From DATKFM01 sp963810485 (GTDB lineage: Bacteria > Pseudomonadota > Alphaproteobacteria > Dongiales > Dongiaceae), in NCBI GenBank assembly GCA_963810485.1, contig CAWENQ010000009.1, positions 1-64,000 of the forward strand: DNA of 64,000 nucleotides, read 5' to 3'. Positions within the stretch are counted from its first letter, which is position 1. Each line of letters opens with the position of its first letter. The notes beneath the pieces were generated by a model. That model made no database searches. It saw only the letters and a program-made list of their open reading frames with translations, and was not told the DNA's origin. Of this stretch, positions 8,923 through 18,364 are shown piece by piece. Position numbers and translations under genes: made by a program.

Positions 8923-9612
8923 TCACTCCACCTCCACCACCCGGTCCGACTCCAGCACGGCTTTGAAGAACTCCGGCACCTGCAGGCCGCCCTTCACCTT
9001 GGCGTCGAGCGCCGCTTCGGCAGTGCGGATGTCCGCCAGCTTGGCGATGACGGCGGCCGCCTCCGAACGCCTGACAATCACGATGCCGTCCACATCGCCG
9101 ATGACGATGTCGCCGGACTCCACGACAGAGCCGCCGACCACCACCGGCAGTCCCACCGTCCCCGGCCCGACCCGCGCCGGCGAGTTCGGCGTCACGCCCG
9201 CACAGTAGATCGGCAGCCCCACGACCTGGATGCCCGGCAGGTCGCGGGCGAGCCCGTCGGTCACCAGGCCGGCGAGGCCGCGATTGCGCGCCATGCCCAT
9301 ATAGAGATCGCCCACCAGCGCCGTCGCGGTGAAGCCGTCCGTGGCAGCCACCACCACGTCGCCCGCCTTCGCCAACTCGAGCGCGCCGAACGCCGCCAGG
9401 TTGTCCGCCGGGCCGCAATGGCAGGTGACGGCCACGCCCACCATCACGGATTTCACCGGCAGCAGCGGCTTGATGCGATAGTCCAGCGCGCCGCGGCCGC
9501 CGAGCGCGTCGACCACATAGCCGGTCGGCACATCGGCAAAGGCGGCAACCTCCGCCGGCGTCGGCCGGGGAAAGTTGCGGCGGATGGTAAGGGCGGGCGG
9601 ATCCTTGATCAT
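8923..9612 (-). CDS. RraA-like protein (HMG/oxaloacetate aldolase family)
   Basis: The 229-residue protein belongs to the RraA / 4-hydroxy-4-methyl-2-oxoglutarate aldolase fold. DGLARD near residue 118 contains the Arg and Asp used by the aldolase members, and GGVVVESGDIVIGD-like residues follow. Members either bind RNase E or cleave 4-carboxy-4-hydroxy-2-oxoacids and decarboxylate oxaloacetate. It is the third gene of an operon with a COG3618 hydrolase and a hydroxy-acid oxidase, three bases after the latter, which favours a metabolic aldolase or decarboxylase role over RNase E regulation. Confidence 0.82.
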   Translation of the reverse strand: MIKDPPALTIRRNFPRPTPAEVAAFADVPTGYVVDALGGRGALDYRIKPLLPVKSVMVGVAVTCHCGPADNLAAFGALELAKAGDVVVAATDGFTATALVGDLYMGMARNRGLAGLVTDGLARDLPGIQVVGLPIYCAGVTPNSPARVGPGTVGLPVVVGGSVVESGDIVIGDVDGIVIVRRSEAAAVIAKLADIRTAEAALDAKVKGGLQVPEFFKAVLESDRVVEVE

Positions 9613-9615
9613 GAT

Positions 9616-10791
9616 CTATTCCTGTCGGTGTTGGGTGAAGAGCAAATTCCTGTCGATATCGGCGATGCGGCTGATGCCGCAGAGTCCGAGCACGCGATCG
9701 ATCTCGCGCCGGTAGATTTCCAGCATATGGGCGACGCCGGCCTCGCCCGCGACCGCGAGGCCCCAGAGCTGCGGTCGTCCGACCAGGCAGGCGGCGGCGC
9801 CCAGCGCCAGCGCCTTGACCACGTCGGCGCCCCGGCGCACGCCGCCATCCATGAGCACCGGGATCTTGCCAGCGACCGCATGCACCACAGCCGGCAGCGC
9901 TTCGAGGCTCGCCGGCGCGCCATCGAGCTGCCGGCCGCCATGGTTCGACACGATCACGCCATCGATGCCGCGCTCCGCGGCCATCTTGGCCTCCGCCGGA
10001 TGCAGCACGCCCTTGAGGATCAGCGGTCCGCTCCAAATCTTTCGTAGCTCCTCGACATCCTTCCACGACATCGAGGGATCGAGCAGCGACGCCATGCGCC
10101 CCGCGATCGCGCTGAAGTCAGCGGCCTCTCCCGGCCGCACATAATTGCCGAAGGTGATGCGCTTCAACTCGCCGCGCATGCGCCACAGCCAGCCCGGCCG
10201 GAGCGCCATGGACAGATACTCCGCCGGGCCGAAGCGCGGCGGGATCGAGAAGCCGTTCCTGATGTCGCGCTCCCGATTGCCCAAGAGCTGATTGTCGGTC
10301 GTCAGCACGAGGGCGTCGAAGCCGGCCGCCGCCGCCCGTTCTGTCAGTTCGCGCGTGAAGCCGCGGTCGCGGTAGACGAACACCTGCATCCAGCGCGGCG
10401 CGGCATCGGTCGCCGCCAGTTGCTCCAGGGTGCAGACCGACCCATGGCTGAGGCAGAAACCCGTGCCCGCCGCCGCCGCCGCGCGCGCCGCGCAGCGCTC
10501 ACCATCGGGCCAGAACAGCCCGGCCAATCCCGTCGGGCCGACGATGACAGGCAGGCTCAGCCGCTTGCCGAACAGCATGACCGAGAGATCCCGCGTCGCC
10601 ACCCCGCGCAACGGCTGCGGCAACAGCCGCAGGTCATCGAACGCCGCCTCATTCCGCCGGAGCGTGACTTCATCTTCCGCACCGCCATCGGCAAAATCGA
10701 ACACCGGCCGCGGCAGCGTGCCGCGCGCCAGTCCGCGCAGGGCGTCGATGCTGTAGGCGCGCCGCTGCCAGGCCGGGGCCGCCCCGCTCAT
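9616..10791 (-). CDS. FMN-dependent alpha-hydroxy-acid oxidase/dehydrogenase
   Basis: The 391-residue flavoprotein oxidises a 2-hydroxy acid to the 2-oxo acid. The TIM-barrel family signature VSNHGGRQLDG near residue 275 carries the catalytic His and the substrate-binding Arg, and LMDGGVRRGADVVKALALGA is the FMN phosphate site. The ATG at 789-791 of the 10-kb block (10789-10791) overlaps the stop of the upstream hydrolase as ATGA; the open frame further upstream is a shadow inside that gene. No signal peptide is seen. Glycolate, lactate or mandelate oxidases are all in this family. Confidence 0.88.
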   Translation of the reverse strand: MSGAAPAWQRRAYSIDALRGLARGTLPRPVFDFADGGAEDEVTLRRNEAAFDDLRLLPQPLRGVATRDLSVMLFGKRLSLPVIVGPTGLAGLFWPDGERCAARAAAAAGTGFCLSHGSVCTLEQLAATDAAPRWMQVFVYRDRGFTRELTERAAAAGFDALVLTTDNQLLGNRERDIRNGFSIPPRFGPAEYLSMALRPGWLWRMRGELKRITFGNYVRPGEAADFSAIAGRMASLLDPSMSWKDVEELRKIWSGPLILKGVLHPAEAKMAAERGIDGVIVSNHGGRQLDGAPASLEALPAVVHAVAGKIPVLMDGGVRRGADVVKALALGAAACLVGRPQLWGLAVAGEAGVAHMLEIYRREIDRVLGLCGISRIADIDRNLLFTQHRQE

Positions 10792-11651
10792 GCGGCCCCG
10801 TTCAGGCGATAGACCCGGATGGCGTTGTCGCGGAACAGTTTGCGCTTCTCCGCCGGCGTCGCGCCCGCCGTCACCCAATCGACGATCTCCACCCACTGCG
10901 GATAGCTGCCCGCCAGTTCGGAGACATGCCAGTCGCCGCCATACATCACGCGGTCGAAGCCGAAGGCCTCGATGCTGTGGGCGACATAGGGTTTGAGCTG
11001 CTCCCGCGTCCAGTTCTTGTGATCGGCCTCCGTGGTCACGCCGGAGATCTTGCAATCCACATTGGGCAGCGCCGCCAGCTCCTTCATATGCTGCCGCCAG
11101 GGATCGATCAGCCCGGCCTTGATGCCCGGCTTGCCGATATGGTCCAGCACGAACCTGACCTCGGGACATTGCCGCACCATCTTCAGCACATTGGGCATGT
11201 GATGGTGGAAGACGCAGATATCGAACACCAGGTTGCGCGCCGCCAGCAGCTTCAGCCCGTCGATGAAGGCGGGGCGAATGCAGAAATCGGGATCGGGCTG
11301 GTTCTGAATCAGCCGGCGGATGCCGCGCAGGCTCTTGTTCCGGCAAAGCTGATCCAGCTCGGGCTCGATCGCCTGGCCGCGCTCCAGCGGCAGCGCCGCC
11401 ACCATGCCGGCGAGCCGCTTGTCCGCCCGCGCGAGCCCGTCGATCCAGGCCGCTTCGTCGAGATGCTGCGGAAAATCCACATCCACTTCGACAAAGACGA
11501 ACCGCTCGATCGCCACCGGCGCCGCCGCGCGCATCAGATCGTCGGGCTGCACCAGCCGCTTCAGCTGCGGCGCATTCTTCGTCCAGCCATAGCCGAAGCG
11601 CGTGGGCTCCAGCAGATGCACATGGCTGTCGATGATCGAGAAATCCGGCAT
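10788..11651 (-). CDS. Amidohydrolase-fold lactonase-like enzyme (COG3618)
   Basis: A 287-residue TIM-barrel metal hydrolase. It begins with IDSHVHLLEP, the HxH metal site, and has FVLDHIGKPG near residue 167 and MYGGDWHV near 240, as in 2-pyrone-4,6-dicarboxylate lactonase and sugar-lactone hydrolases. It is the first gene of an operon with the hydroxy-acid oxidase and the RraA-like protein. An opened lactone would give a hydroxy acid that the next enzyme could oxidise and the third could cleave. The exact lactone is unknown. Confidence 0.82.
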   Translation of the reverse strand: MPDFSIIDSHVHLLEPTRFGYGWTKNAPQLKRLVQPDDLMRAAAPVAIERFVFVEVDVDFPQHLDEAAWIDGLARADKRLAGMVAALPLERGQAIEPELDQLCRNKSLRGIRRLIQNQPDPDFCIRPAFIDGLKLLAARNLVFDICVFHHHMPNVLKMVRQCPEVRFVLDHIGKPGIKAGLIDPWRQHMKELAALPNVDCKISGVTTEADHKNWTREQLKPYVAHSIEAFGFDRVMYGGDWHVSELAGSYPQWVEIVDWVTAGATPAEKRKLFRDNAIRVYRLNGAA

Positions 11652-11832
11652 ACCCGCCCTCCCCCTGACGTGGCGCTAAATCCTGCGCCGGATATTGGGC
11701 CAGCGAGGGCCGCGCAACAAGGCCGCGGGCGGCACGGCGTTAGACCAAGGCCTGGTTGCTAATGTTGCGATCTATGCTGTGTTTGCGGGATGCTACTCGC
11801 AACCCTTCACCACTCGTCAGGACCTTCCCGCC

Positions 11833-13911
11833 CTATCCCGCATTCGCGGATCGGCGCACCGTCTGGTCTTCGGCCGCGGGGATACTGAAGTGAAATGTCG
11901 CGCCGCCACCGGGATTGTTCTCCGCCCAGATGCGCCCGTGATGAGCGGCAATGATGGATTGGGCGATGGTCAGCCCGAGTCCCATGCCTTCTATGCCTGT
12001 GGTGAAGAACGGCTCGAACAGGCGCCGCAGATCGCCGGGAGGAATGCCGCTGCCGCAATCCTCCACCGCGACGTCGATGCCGCCATTGCCATTCGATTCC
12101 GTCCGGACCGACAGATACCGCGACTCCTCGGGAATGTCCCCCATCGCGTCCATTCCATTCACGATCAGGTTCAACAGGACCTGTTGCAATTGCGTCCGGT
12201 CGCCGTTCACCAGAGGCAGGCCGGGGGCGAGGTCGGTCTGGATCTGCACATGCCGCTTCCGCGCATCGCCGGCGACAAAGCGGAACACGTCCGACACCGC
12301 GACATTGATATCGAGCGGTTCCATCTGCGGATTCCGCTTGCGCAGGAAATCCCGGATGCGGCCGATGACCTCGTCCGCCCGCAAATCATCCTTGCGAATG
12401 TCAGCGATGATGTCGCGGATCTCACCCAGCGGCGGCCGCGGCGAATTCAGCATCATACGGGCGGCATCCGCGTTGCTCAGGATGGCGGCCAGCGGTTGCC
12501 GGACTTCGTGGGCAATTGCCGCGCTCAACTGCCCGAGAACCACCAGGCGCTGCGAATGGGCAAGTTTCCGATTGCTTTCGTCCACCTGTTTGCGGTCCGT
12601 GATGTCGATGGCGGAGCCGATGTAGCCGATGAAATCGCCGTTAGGCGCGTGCCGCGGAACGCCCCGTTGCAGGATCCAATGATACTCGCCGTCATGCCGG
12701 CGCAGCCGATACTCGATCTCGAACCGCTCCCGGGCCTCGAAAGCGGCGAAGTACACCTCGCGGCAATGCTGAGCGTCCTCCGGATGCACGTTCTCCAGCC
12801 AACCGGCTTTGATTTCCTCATCCAACGTGCGGCCGGTAAACTCGAGCCAGCCCTGGTTGAAGAATTCGCAATGCTTGTTGTGATCCAAAACCCAGAGCAG
12901 CACGGGGGCGGTATTCGCCATGCTGCGAAAGCGGTCCTCGCTCTCGCGCAAGCGCCGCTCGACGCCCCATCTCTGCTCCGTTAGAGCGGCCACGAGAAAA
13001 AGCGGCGCCGATCGCCACAACAGAAAGTGCTGCAGCGCAAGCGCGGTGTCGCCGGGCGAGCGGCCGGAAAACGGTCCGCGCCCCACCAGCGCGGCTTCCA
13101 CGGCAAAGAATGCGATGACCATGACGGCGCCGGAAGCACCCATCATGCCAAATCGAATGGCCGCCCAGAACAGGAAGGGGACCGGCGCATAGAACCGCGA
13201 TTCCGTGAAATCGACCGAGCTGACTTCACTGTTGGTTGCCAGATAACCTGTCACGATCAATCCGGCCGCGAGCAAGCCGCCTTCGACTAATCGCCTGGAA
13301 CTGCGCGCCCGCAAGTTCCATGGCGCGCCAAACACCCAGTAGAGGATGGCGGGCGTGATGATGAGCTGAGCCAGCACATCGCCGAGAAACCATTGCTGCC
13401 ATGAAATCCAAAATTCGTGATCGAAAGCAGTGCGCACCGCAGCGCCGGCAAAAGCTCCGGCGGCGGGAACCAGAAGCACCGCAAACAGAAAGAACAGCGC
13501 GAACTCCCGCACCGTCTTGAGACGCAGCGGATTGTCGATCAGCCAGCGCAGTATCAGCGCCGTGACGATCCCCTTCGCGGAATCGATCGCGGATGTCGCC
13601 AGCAGGAACCAGGTGGGAATGCCCGCCGCGACTTCGGAGAACAGGCGGATCGGCAGGATCGCAAGGATGAGGAGCCACCATCGCCGCGGCGGGCTCATCA
13701 AGAGCGCGCAGAGCAGAACCGAATCCGGAAACCAGAACGGCGAGGCGGCGGCCTGGCTGAACGACATGCCGTAGCGGTAGGCGAAGTAATAGGCCACGAC
13801 GAAACCGCAGAACCCGGCGACGTCGCGCAAGGGGCGCCATTGAGCAATCGAATCCAAGCCGCGCTGGAACACGCGGTGACCGTCCTGGATGATTTCTCGA
13901 CTGCTGCTCAT
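11833..13911 (-). CDS. MASE1-PAS sensor histidine kinase
   Basis: The product is about 692 residues long from ATG 13911 (MSSSREII); an upstream start exists but lacks support. Residues about 35-320 form a many-helix integral membrane sensor of the MASE1 type (FWFPDSVLLCALLMSPPRRW). A PAS/PAC domain follows (about 350-470, RSMANTAPVLLWVLDHN to GYIGSAIDITDRK). The kinase core has the H-box AIAHEVRQPLAAI, the N-box QVLLNLIVNGMDA, and the G-boxes DCGSGIP and GMGLGLTIA. No response regulator lies beside it, so it is an orphan kinase here. The PAS-plus-kinase half resembles FixL-type proteins. Confidence 0.88.
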   Translation of the reverse strand: MSSSREIIQDGHRVFQRGLDSIAQWRPLRDVAGFCGFVVAYYFAYRYGMSFSQAAASPFWFPDSVLLCALLMSPPRRWWLLILAILPIRLFSEVAAGIPTWFLLATSAIDSAKGIVTALILRWLIDNPLRLKTVREFALFFLFAVLLVPAAGAFAGAAVRTAFDHEFWISWQQWFLGDVLAQLIITPAILYWVFGAPWNLRARSSRRLVEGGLLAAGLIVTGYLATNSEVSSVDFTESRFYAPVPFLFWAAIRFGMMGASGAVMVIAFFAVEAALVGRGPFSGRSPGDTALALQHFLLWRSAPLFLVAALTEQRWGVERRLRESEDRFRSMANTAPVLLWVLDHNKHCEFFNQGWLEFTGRTLDEEIKAGWLENVHPEDAQHCREVYFAAFEARERFEIEYRLRRHDGEYHWILQRGVPRHAPNGDFIGYIGSAIDITDRKQVDESNRKLAHSQRLVVLGQLSAAIAHEVRQPLAAILSNADAARMMLNSPRPPLGEIRDIIADIRKDDLRADEVIGRIRDFLRKRNPQMEPLDINVAVSDVFRFVAGDARKRHVQIQTDLAPGLPLVNGDRTQLQQVLLNLIVNGMDAMGDIPEESRYLSVRTESNGNGGIDVAVEDCGSGIPPGDLRRLFEPFFTTGIEGMGLGLTIAQSIIAAHHGRIWAENNPGGGATFHFSIPAAEDQTVRRSANAG

Positions 13912-14262
13912 GTCTAACAAACCACTGCTTAAGTGGCTCACGCCGGTTGGTGCTCTTTGTACTTTGTCCCTGCAAACGCGCAGTACTGATGCGCCGACAA
14001 AAGCCAACCATTCAACGTCAGGAAGATCCCCGTGGTCGCGCGAGAACCAAGCTCGCGAGTTCCCGCCTCGTGGCTGTCAGAAACCACGGGTACAAGACCG
14101 GGCAACAGCTTGTACCGGCCCGGAGACTATTTCATCGCCGAGAGCGAATCCAGTGGGGTATCCGATGGCCGGGAACAGGGCCGGCGGGCTATCATCCCGG
14201 ATGTCCCGGCCTGCAGGATCGGCCGGGATGATAGGCGCTGATAGACGGCGTCTGCGGTCGAG
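13912..14262. other. Gene-free region with nested stem-loops
   Basis: This 351-base gap holds at least four inverted repeats: CCCGTGGT (14029-14036) with ACCACGGG (14083-14090), enclosing CGCGAG (14039-14044) with CTCGCG (14052-14057); GGTACAAG (14089-14096) with CTTGTACC (14109-14116); and CTATCATCCCGG (14189-14200) with CCGGGATGATAG (14223-14234). The last resembles the ends of the ATGACA/TGTCAT repeat family seen elsewhere in the window. None is followed by a T-run. The region also contains the promoter side of the histidine kinase gene. Confidence 0.6.
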
Positions 14263-15114
14263 TTACCGCCGAGTAATCACAACCTGAAGATATTCGCTGG
14301 GCACCACCATCGTCAGATCGCCCGAACGGTTGAACCGTTCGATCAGCGCTTTCAGATCGCCGGCCAGCGCTCCTTGGGCCCGCGGTTCCAGAGCGGCAAA
14401 GGCCTTGAGCGTCGGGCCATAGTAGGTGCGGAACACTTCCAGCCAGTGATCCGCCGACCGGTAGCGGAACTGAAAGATCCGCGGCTCCGCCTTGATCGAC
14501 GCGGCCTGGGTTGCAAACAGTTCCGACAGGCGCGCCACCGTGCCCCACAAGGGCGGCGGCTTCACGCCGGCCGGCGGCGGCAGGTGCTTGCCCATGGTCT
14601 TGAACATCTGGCCGATGAACCCGTCCGGCGTCCAGTTGGCGAGGCCGATCTTGCCGCCAGGCTTGCACACGCGCAGCAGTTCGGCCGCCGCGCGCTCCTG
14701 ATTGGGCGTGAACATCACGCCGAAGGTGGATCCCACGACATCGAAGTGACTGTTGTCGAACGGCAGCGCCTCGGCATCGGCCTCGCGGAATTCGATCTCG
14801 GCGCCCTCGGCCGTCGCCCGGGCGCGGCCGCGATCGAGCAGCGACGGCACATAGTCGGTCGACACGACATCGCACCAGCGGCGCGCCGCCGCCAGCGAGA
14901 AATTGCCGTTACCCGCGGCAACATCCAGCACCTTCTGCCCGGACCGTACATCCAGCGCCTCGCACAGCTCCTCGCCGACGATCTGAAGCGTGGTCCCGAC
15001 GATGGCATAGTTGCCGGATGACCAGACGCCCTGCTGTCGGGTCTTGATGGCGGCCAAATCGACTTGCGGCAAATCGGCGGGTTGAACAGCGGCCACGGAT
15101 AGCTTCGCATTCAT
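14263..15114 (-). CDS. Class I SAM-dependent methyltransferase
   Basis: The 283-residue protein has the Rossmann motif I VLDVAAGNGNFSLAAARR near residue 65-82 and the motif II/III pattern EFREADAEALPF of UbiE-like (Methyltransf_11/25) enzymes. The start at 15114 has GAGGAAAA 7 bases upstream; a longer frame begins 16 codons earlier but lacks such a site. It is a single gene. The substrate is not evident; the sequence is not close enough to UbiE to assign ubiquinone synthesis. Confidence 0.8.
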   Translation of the reverse strand: MNAKLSVAAVQPADLPQVDLAAIKTRQQGVWSSGNYAIVGTTLQIVGEELCEALDVRSGQKVLDVAAGNGNFSLAAARRWCDVVSTDYVPSLLDRGRARATAEGAEIEFREADAEALPFDNSHFDVVGSTFGVMFTPNQERAAAELLRVCKPGGKIGLANWTPDGFIGQMFKTMGKHLPPPAGVKPPPLWGTVARLSELFATQAASIKAEPRIFQFRYRSADHWLEVFRTYYGPTLKAFAALEPRAQGALAGDLKALIERFNRSGDLTMVVPSEYLQVVITRR

Positions 15115-15331
15115 GGCGTTTTCCTCATATCGTGATGATTTGGAGGCGCTGAGGCCTGCCAAATCGGGGGGAAGGGCAAAGACACTAACAATAAGGCGTC
15201 ACAAGGGTGTGGGAGGAATCATCAAAAAACTATCAAATCGGCGATGCACACCAAAAAAACAGAGGCGCTGGCAACGAAGGCGGCCAGCGCGGGCAATTTT
15301 CTCGCGCTCCGCTGCGCTACGGATGGGCCGG

Positions 15332-17044
15332 CTACGGTGTGCCGGATGCGGCCGTCTCGCTTAAGGCGGCCTCGAGCGATAGCGCCCGGTGCAGACCGCC
15401 CACCTTGTCGGCCAGCTTGTCGGCGCGCAGGAGATCGCGCACCCGCCCGCGGGCGCCGGTGACGCGGAACGCAATCTGCCGCCTGGCAAGTTCATCGGCC
15501 AGTTGATGCAGCATGCGCGAACCCGCGAGATCGACATAGGGCGATGCCGAGAGATCGCAAACGACCAGGCTGATCTTCGCAGGCGCCGCGCTGCGCAGCT
15601 CCGCCAGCACGGATTGCAACACATGCTCGGCATTCGCATAGATCAGAGAGCTCTCGGGCCGGAACGCGATGATGCCGCTAAGCTCTTCGTTTTCAGGATG
15701 GCGCCGGCGATCCGAATAGATATTGCTGCCGGGGATACGGCCGAGAAACGCCACATGGGGCCGTGACGCGCGCGCAAGCAGCATCAGGATCGACGCCAGA
15801 GCCGCCAGTAGAATGCCCTGCAGTATCCCCAGCAGCAGGACGGCAATGAAGGCAATGGCCGCGGCATAGAAATCCTGGCGGCTGACTCGCCACATGCCGA
15901 ACAGCGTAGGGAAATCCATCAGCCCGCGCACGGCTGTCAGGACGATGGCCGCGAGCACGGCTTTCGGCAGGTTTTCCAGCAGGCCCGTGAGGAACAGGAG
16001 GCAGACAGCCAGCGTCAAAGAGGTAAACACCAGGGCAAGCGGCGTTTTTGCGCCCGCCTTGTCATTCACCGCCGATTGCGACAAACCGCCGGCAACGGGA
16101 TAACCCTGCCCGAGGGCTGCACTGAGATTGGCCGCGCCGAGGCCCAGCAGCTCCTGGCGGGGATCGAGCGCATAGCCATGCTTGCTGGCAAAGGCGCGCG
16201 CTGCGGAAACGCTCTCGATATAGGCGAGCAGCAGGCAGCCGATGGCCAGCGGCACGATACCCTCCACATCCCGTATACGCAGCGACGGCGCGCGCAACTC
16301 CGGCAGGCCGGAAGGGATATTTCCGGTGATGGGGACCCCCATGGCCGGCAACCCCAAGACCGTAGCCAACAGGATTGCGACGATTACAACGCCAAGCGCG
16401 ACCGGACGGCCCGGCAAAAATCGATCGCCGGCAAGCAGCAGAGCCACGGCGCCAATGCCGACGGCGAGCACCAGGGGATTGATCTGACCGAGCTGGCCGG
16501 CAATGAGAAGCAGGCGCTCGATGAAATTATGGCCGCCGCCCGGCACGCCCAACAGGCTGGGTAGCTGCGTGAGGGCGATGGTCAATCCGGCACCGGCCTT
16601 GAAGCCGACGAGGATGCTGTCGCTGATCAGCGTCACCAGCGTGCTGAGGCGCAGCAGCCAGGCGATCAGGCAAAGCGCCGCAATCGTGAAGCCGGCCAGG
16701 CTGGCAATTTGCCCATAGAGCACCGCATCGCCGCCTGCCATCGCGCCGACGGTACCGGCGATCATCAGGGATATGGCGGAAGTGGGGCCGATGGCCAGTT
16801 GTCGCGACGATCCCAACAGCGCATAGCCCAGCCCGCCCAACAGATAGCCATAGACGCCGACCTGCGGCGGCAACCCCGCAAGTGTCGCATAGGCGAGCGA
16901 GACCGGAATGGCATAGGCCGCCAAGGTTATGCCGGCAACGATATCGCTGGGCAGCCATGCCGCCCGATAGCCGCCGAGCCAGTTGATCGGCGGCAGAAGA
17001 TTCCGCCAGTATGTCAGGCTAAAGCGCGCTGCTGGACCTGTCAT
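15332..17044 (-). CDS. SulP-family inorganic anion transporter with STAS domain
   Basis: The 570-residue protein has about 11-12 transmembrane segments over residues 25-430 and a cytoplasmic STAS domain from about 455 to the end (SLIYANAEHVL, SLVVCDLSASPYVDLAGSRML). The SulP signature region is LAYATLAGLPPQVGVYGYLL near residue 50-70. Members carry sulfate, bicarbonate or dicarboxylates into the cell. It stands alone between a methyltransferase and a lipoprotein gene, far from the cys operon, so sulfate cannot be assumed. Confidence 0.9.
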   Translation of the reverse strand: MTGPAARFSLTYWRNLLPPINWLGGYRAAWLPSDIVAGITLAAYAIPVSLAYATLAGLPPQVGVYGYLLGGLGYALLGSSRQLAIGPTSAISLMIAGTVGAMAGGDAVLYGQIASLAGFTIAALCLIAWLLRLSTLVTLISDSILVGFKAGAGLTIALTQLPSLLGVPGGGHNFIERLLLIAGQLGQINPLVLAVGIGAVALLLAGDRFLPGRPVALGVVIVAILLATVLGLPAMGVPITGNIPSGLPELRAPSLRIRDVEGIVPLAIGCLLLAYIESVSAARAFASKHGYALDPRQELLGLGAANLSAALGQGYPVAGGLSQSAVNDKAGAKTPLALVFTSLTLAVCLLFLTGLLENLPKAVLAAIVLTAVRGLMDFPTLFGMWRVSRQDFYAAAIAFIAVLLLGILQGILLAALASILMLLARASRPHVAFLGRIPGSNIYSDRRRHPENEELSGIIAFRPESSLIYANAEHVLQSVLAELRSAAPAKISLVVCDLSASPYVDLAGSRMLHQLADELARRQIAFRVTGARGRVRDLLRADKLADKVGGLHRALSLEAALSETAASGTP

Positions 17045-17223
17045 TTGCGCTGCACCGCGGCGGAAATGTTCGCGCTGAAGCCTCTATGCGGCAGTGCTAC
17101 GGGGGGTGTCATCGGCAACACTCGCTTGTGATATCTTCGACAGTAAAGTCCGGTCATTTCACATTTCGACTCTTTGTTTCGCGGTTGACAAGACTCTCAA
17201 TTTGGCATTCCGCGAAGCATACA

Positions 17224-18348
17224 CTAGTTGGCAGGCACGGTTACGACCGGCGCAGGTCCGCGAACGCCGGTATCCGAGATCGAGAACAGCAGCATCACAA
17301 AGCCGAAAGTATACTTCGAGCGGATGTCGGTATCGGCAATCCAGAACCAGCGATTCTTGTAGGGGACGGAGACGTAAGCTTCGCTCGGCGGTGAATCACT
17401 GCTCATGATTTGCAATACGGCGGGCGCCGCAGCCTCCCCGGCCTGATCAACGACAAGGCCAGGGGCGGCCCTGCCCTCCGCAACGTCAGATGCGGGAACC
17501 TGCACGATCGCTCCCAGCTCAAGCATGATCTGCAGCATCGAGCGCGTCAGCATCGCGAGCTCATTATCCTTTCCCGAATAGCCGCCGTAGTAGACTTTGA
17601 GTTCCTGCAAGTCCGGGTTCAGACTCAGGATATTCCTGATCTCGCGGCTTTTCACCGCAATCTGCGGGTCTTTGCTGGGCCCGAAGACGATAAGGGAATT
17701 TTCTGCATCGTTCTTCTGGCGCTCGAGGCGGACTTCGATTGCGCTGGCCAGCTGCAACTCGCGAAGCAGTTGGGCCAGGCGTGTGAACTGCGGGTCGGCG
17801 GGCCTCTTCATGGCTCGCCTGGATTCATTGTTGATGCCATTCACCGAATCGACGGCGATCGGCAGGACGACGTCAGCGGCATAGCCCGATTGCAACACGA
17901 ACAATATCGCGCTTGGCGGGATCGGGGTCATCAGCTTCTTGAGGAAATCCGTGCCAGTGAGAGGCGCATAAATAAGTGTCGGGCGATCGGTATACTTTCC
18001 TTGCACAAGCACGCTGCCGCCGAAGGCCGTGAACGAACCGGGGCTGTTTGCGGCATTGAAGCCGCCGGAGGCCGTACTCTCGAATTGATAGCCCGCGATT
18101 ACCTGAGCGATCTCCAAGAACACCGGAAAGTCGCCATAACGCAGCTTGACGATATTGAGCAGAGTCTGCTGCTTCCAGGAATCGCCGATGGACGTTCCAT
18201 AGTCGATCCGGTCGCGCTGCACTGTTTCCGGTCCTATACTGCTGCAAGCGGCCATGGCAACAAAGACCAGAGCAAGGAGTGCCGCATTCTCGATTCCCAA
18301 GCCGCCCGTTCCCGATTTCGTGCATGACCGATGGGTAACCGGATGCAT
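17224..18348 (-). CDS. Putative lipoprotein of unknown function
   Basis: I do not recognise a named domain. The 374-residue product has a hydrophobic N-terminal stretch ending in VAMAACS, a lipobox with Cys at about residue 35, so it is probably an outer- or inner-membrane lipoprotein. The first mature segment RIDYGTSIGDSWKQQTLLNI looks conserved in style, and a hydrophobic segment (TFGFVMLLFSIS) lies close to the C-terminus. The gene begins 16 bases after the MarC gene on the same strand and probably shares its transcript. Confidence 0.65.
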   Translation of the reverse strand: MHPVTHRSCTKSGTGGLGIENAALLALVFVAMAACSSIGPETVQRDRIDYGTSIGDSWKQQTLLNIVKLRYGDFPVFLEIAQVIAGYQFESTASGGFNAANSPGSFTAFGGSVLVQGKYTDRPTLIYAPLTGTDFLKKLMTPIPPSAILFVLQSGYAADVVLPIAVDSVNGINNESRRAMKRPADPQFTRLAQLLRELQLASAIEVRLERQKNDAENSLIVFGPSKDPQIAVKSREIRNILSLNPDLQELKVYYGGYSGKDNELAMLTRSMLQIMLELGAIVQVPASDVAEGRAAPGLVVDQAGEAAAPAVLQIMSSDSPPSEAYVSVPYKNRWFWIADTDIRSKYTFGFVMLLFSISDTGVRGPAPVVTVPAN

Positions 18349-18364
18349 GACCGTATCCAGCCGC

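Noticed and set aside
14189..14234. The 12-bp perfect inverted repeat as terminator of the methyltransferase gene
   Set aside because: No T-run follows on either strand and the arms resemble the TGTCATCCCGG repeat family, so it was kept as a repeat-like structure.
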